Under the pieces are notes generated by a model. That model did no database searches. It had not been told where the DNA came from and saw only the letters and a list, made by a program, of their open reading frames with translations. Shown here piece by piece: positions 62,212 to 64,000 of a stretch of 64,000 nucleotides of DNA. The stretch's first letter is position 1. Every line of letters begins with the position of its first letter. Origin of the DNA: Muribaculaceae bacterium (GTDB lineage Bacteria; Bacteroidota; Bacteroidia; Bacteroidales; Muribaculaceae); assembly GCA_017626045.1 (NCBI GenBank), contig JAGAJP010000049.1, forward strand, positions 1 to 64,000, in the 5' to 3' direction. A program made the translations under genes and the position numbers.

Positions 62212-62306
62212 TATAGGATAGTATTGGCCGGAAAAAATCCGCTCCGTCCCATAGGACGAGTCGCAGATTTATCACGGAATTTTTAATTCTCGTTTCTCGG
62301 ACCATG

Positions 62307-62337
62307 CAAAATTAGTAATTAAACGTGATATTTGCAA
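62307..62337 (-). promoter_or_regulatory. Promoter of the steroid-reductase-like operon
   Basis: On the minus strand TTG (62337-62335), exactly 20 nt, then TAATTTTG (62314-62307). The leader to the ATG at 62211 is about 90 nt. Within it a CGTCC-TATG-GGACG hairpin lies about 7 nt before a six-T run, which may act as an attenuator. The promoter lies only 5 bp from the divergent PAP2 start codon. Confidence 0.7.
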
Positions 62338-62341
62338 GATA

Positions 62342-62968
62342 ATGTTGAAGAAACCCACAGAAAAAACAACAAAACTAATATCAGGCGTATTTAAATTGAG
62401 AATCCTGATTCTCTCTCTGACCCTGATGTTGTCCGGCTTCCTTACTCCTCAAATGAGGGCAGACGACTCCTCTTTCACGCCCTCTTCCGCTCAGAAGGCG
62501 GTGCGCACCTCAACCGACGTCGTACTCATTGCCCTCCCCGCCGCTGCGCTCGCCACTACTCTGATCATGCAGGACTGGGAAGGACTTAAGGAAGGTGCCA
62601 TTTCTGCCGGTGTTACCGTCGCGGCAACACTCGCTCTCAAATACACTGTCAAAGAGAACCGCCCCGATGGCTCAAACTGCCATTCCTTCCCTTCCGGACA
62701 CGCGTCCGTCACCTTTGCCGCAGCTACTTTCATCGGCAAACGCTACGGCTGGAAATACAGCATCCCCGCCTACGCCCTCTCCGCCTACACCGCCTGGGGC
62801 CGCGTCTACGGCAAGAAACACCACTGGTGGGACGTAGCCGCCGGCGCCGCAATCGGTGCCGCCTCCTCCTTTATCTTCACACACCCCTACATGAAAAAAC
62901 ACGAAGTAGCCCTAATCCCCATAGCCTCCGAAACCAACGCCGGCATACTCCTATCCTTCGCCTTCTAA
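62342..62968 (+). CDS. PAP2 family phosphatase
   Basis: The 208-residue membrane protein has the phosphatidic acid phosphatase triad: KYTVKENRPDG near residue 100 (K-x6-RP type), FPSGHASVTFA near residue 118, and GRVYGKKHHWWDVAAG near residue 155 with the catalytic His and Asp. An N-terminal hydrophobic stretch may be a signal or anchor. It dephosphorylates lipid phosphates such as undecaprenyl diphosphate, phosphatidate or sphingoid phosphates. It starts beside the promoter of the steroid-type operon and is divergent from it. Confidence 0.88.
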   Translation: MLKKPTEKTTKLISGVFKLRILILSLTLMLSGFLTPQMRADDSSFTPSSAQKAVRTSTDVVLIALPAAALATTLIMQDWEGLKEGAISAGVTVAATLALKYTVKENRPDGSNCHSFPSGHASVTFAAATFIGKRYGWKYSIPAYALSAYTAWGRVYGKKHHWWDVAAGAAIGAASSFIFTHPYMKKHEVALIPIASETNAGILLSFAF

Positions 62969-63069
62969 CCCCCCGTCCATCCTCCTCCCTCTCCCGCAAA
63001 TCCCCATCCCCCGCCCTCTGCCAACAAGCCCAAAGCCCCCTCCTCCTTCACCCTCCCAATCAATCCAAG

Positions 63070-63242
63070 TCCCGGTTTGTTTAGGTGTCAGAGCCTCCGG
63101 CTCTGCTTCATCTCCGCCTCCCCAATCAAGCCAAGCCCCGGTTTGTTTAGGTGTCAGAGCCTCCGTCTCTGCTTCATCTCCCGCCTCCCATCCAATCATG
63201 ATTCATCATGATTTCTCATGTTTCCTCAGCCCAATTCTAAAT
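63070..63242 (+). repeat. Composite repeat, copies C and D in tandem
   Basis: Two GTTTGTTTAGGTGT + hairpin modules, 66 bp apart, at 63089-63105 (CAGAGCC-TCC-GGCTCTG) and 63155-63171 (one stem mismatch, GTCTCTG), each followed by CTTCATCTCC. Then come TCATGATTCA, TCATGATTTC and TCATGTTTCC units and CCAATTCTAAAT, ending at the stop codon of the next leftward gene. The 62969-63070 part of the gap is C-rich without other features. Confidence 0.8.
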
Positions 63243-63784
63243 CATTCCGTAAGCGACCGATAGTCAGAAAGAAATTCCATAAGATACCGTATCCCGACAG
63301 CAAGCCCGATAATCCCTCCGGTCACCATCCCGGCAATCAGATACACATCCCCGCACAGCACACCGACCATGATAACCCATACGATAGCCAACGGCAACAA
63401 TATCGCCACAAACTGAAGATGCCGCTTCCGGTAGAACGCCGCCTTCCGCGCAATCTCCGCCACTGCCATCCCCGGAATATCCAGCCGCCTGATCGCATGA
63501 TAAAGCCACCGGTCCATTATCGACGACACAAGCATAAAAAAGTCGAATCCTATAGCAATCCATAAAGCAGCCTGCGTCCCAACTTCTTCCGACATCACCC
63601 GGAAAAACGCAATAGGTGAGCAAAGCATGACGATTATCGCAGCGTTCGAGAATCGGAGATAGCGCCGAGCAAGATTATCTAACGCCGATTTCCTCTTCCC
63701 GTTCATAATATCCTCCAACGACTCCTGCGATGTCTTGATGTTTACTCGCGTCTCCCGCCAGTCCTTCCTAATATTCTCTTCCAT
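63242..63784 (-). CDS. Membrane protein of unknown function, anti-sigma-like position
   Basis: The 180-residue protein has a soluble N-terminal ~50 residues (VNIKTSQESLEDIMNGKRKSALDNLARRY), then four transmembrane helices in two pairs, with the final TE tail. It resembles the small membrane proteins encoded next to ECF sigma factors in Bacteroidota, and a sigma-factor C-terminus lies upstream on the same strand, with a repeat between them. I do not recognise a known family; an anti-sigma role is only a guess. Its stop codon is at the end of repeat copy D. Confidence 0.6.
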   Translation of the reverse strand: MEENIRKDWRETRVNIKTSQESLEDIMNGKRKSALDNLARRYLRFSNAAIIVMLCSPIAFFRVMSEEVGTQAALWIAIGFDFFMLVSSIMDRWLYHAIRRLDIPGMAVAEIARKAAFYRKRHLQFVAILLPLAIVWVIMVGVLCGDVYLIAGMVTGGIIGLAVGIRYLMEFLSDYRSLTE

Positions 63785-63862
63785 ATCCGTAAATTATTAA
63801 AAAATCCTTAAATACCCCTTCAAATCAAAAGCATCCCACATTCAAAATTAGAAATCCCCCAA

Positions 63863-63957
63863 GTCCCGGTTTGTTTAGGTGTCAGAGCCTCTGGCTCTGC
63901 CTCCGCAGCTCACAAATCCAAATCATGCTTCCTAAAGCCAATTCTCAATTTCTAATT
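63863..63957 (+). repeat. Composite repeat, copy E
   Basis: GGTTTGTTTAGGTGT, hairpin CAGAGCC-TCT-GGCTCTG at 63883-63899, a GCAGCTCACAAATCC spacer, TCATGCTTCC, then GCCAATTCTCAATTTC. It lies between the sigma-factor end and the membrane protein gene, and its AT-rich end overlaps the sigma stop region. Confidence 0.75.
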
Positions 63958-64000
63958 CCATATATCCCCCGAAGCCTATCCTTTGCCCGATGAAGCCGAG
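63945..64000 (-). CDS. ECF-type sigma factor, C-terminal end (partial)
   Basis: The last 56 bp of the window, read leftward, give the final 17 residues of a protein ending HRAKDRLRGIYGIRN and a TGA at 63947-63945. [RLHRAK-x-RLR] is a typical end of sigma-70 region 4 in ECF factors. Only this tail is visible. The downstream membrane protein gene is a common position for an anti-sigma factor. Confidence 0.5.
   Translation of the reverse strand, partial: RLHRAKDRLRGIYGIRN

Noticed and set aside
62951..63199. Leftward ORF with repeated EALTPKQTG words across the composite repeat
   Set aside because: The words are the hairpin module read in one frame; there is no domain look and the frame is in a noncoding, C-rich gap. 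The same words appear at 52733-52918 for the same reason.

Overview
The window looks like chromosomal DNA of a gut-type Bacteroidales, most probably Muribaculaceae (family-level call by gene content and protein style, not by a search). Supporting signs are repeated Bacteroidota promoters of the form TTTG/TTG-N19/20-TAnnTTTG with perfect spacing, tRNAs without encoded CCA, DUF4834, DUF4836, DUF2027-Smr and GT117/DUF2723 proteins, a TPP-riboswitch TonB receptor/PnuT operon, and secreted glycan enzymes with T9SS-like tails. Most genes are mid-GC; the first kilobase is clearly AT-rich and looks foreign.

Layout. 1-1.7 kb: decayed leucine-rich/BIG2 surface protein and a gene-free stretch ending at tRNA-Phe. 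1.9-5.7 kb: lipid kinase, then psd-pssA-DUF4834-HAD (phosphatidylethanolamine synthesis). 5.8 kb: tRNA-Leu. 5.9-11.7 kb: complete RND efflux operon. 11.8-19.7 kb: long leftward run with DUF2752, an ABC pair, DUF4836 lipoprotein, ribH, TPR protein, thioesterase, DUF721, recF and upp. 19.8-30.7 kb: histidine phosphatase, prephenate dehydrogenase, Smr protein, LMW phosphatase, pectinesterase, DUF3108, an ExbB/ExbD/TonB-like set, pdxJ, an ACT-like protein with nadK, and an acyltransferase. 31-37.7 kb: GH10 xylanase with an unusual fusion, a complete IS4-type element, and GH89 alpha-N-acetylglucosaminidase. 37.9-44.6 kb: recG, a tyrosine recombinase, an amino-acid permease, an EFR1 ferredoxin and a ManC-like nucleotidyltransferase. 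44.6-50.2 kb: MacAB/TolC-like efflux operon with two separate permeases. 50.7-52.7 kb: EamA and AI-2E transporters. 52.9-55.9 kb: thiamine uptake operon under a TPP riboswitch. 56-62.2 kb: leftward operon of a steroid 5-alpha-reductase-family protein, an old-yellow-enzyme-type flavin oxidoreductase, an SDR and a GT117 protein. 62.3-64 kb: PAP2 phosphatase, an anti-sigma-like membrane protein and the end of an ECF sigma factor.

Most notable: (1) the steroid/bile-acid-like reductase operon at 59.4-62.2 kb with its own promoter; (2) a modular intergenic repeat, a REP-like hairpin followed by 10-bp TCATGATTCC units and an AT-rich end, always in the same orientation; (3) an IS inserted at the likely transcription start of the GH89 gene, with its 9-bp target duplication still visible; (4) a relic of an M48 protease C-terminus with its terminator; (5) a lone ACT-like protein where relatives usually carry a CBS-ACT protein; (6) a guanine-rich, about 300-nt leader before the MacB-type operon.
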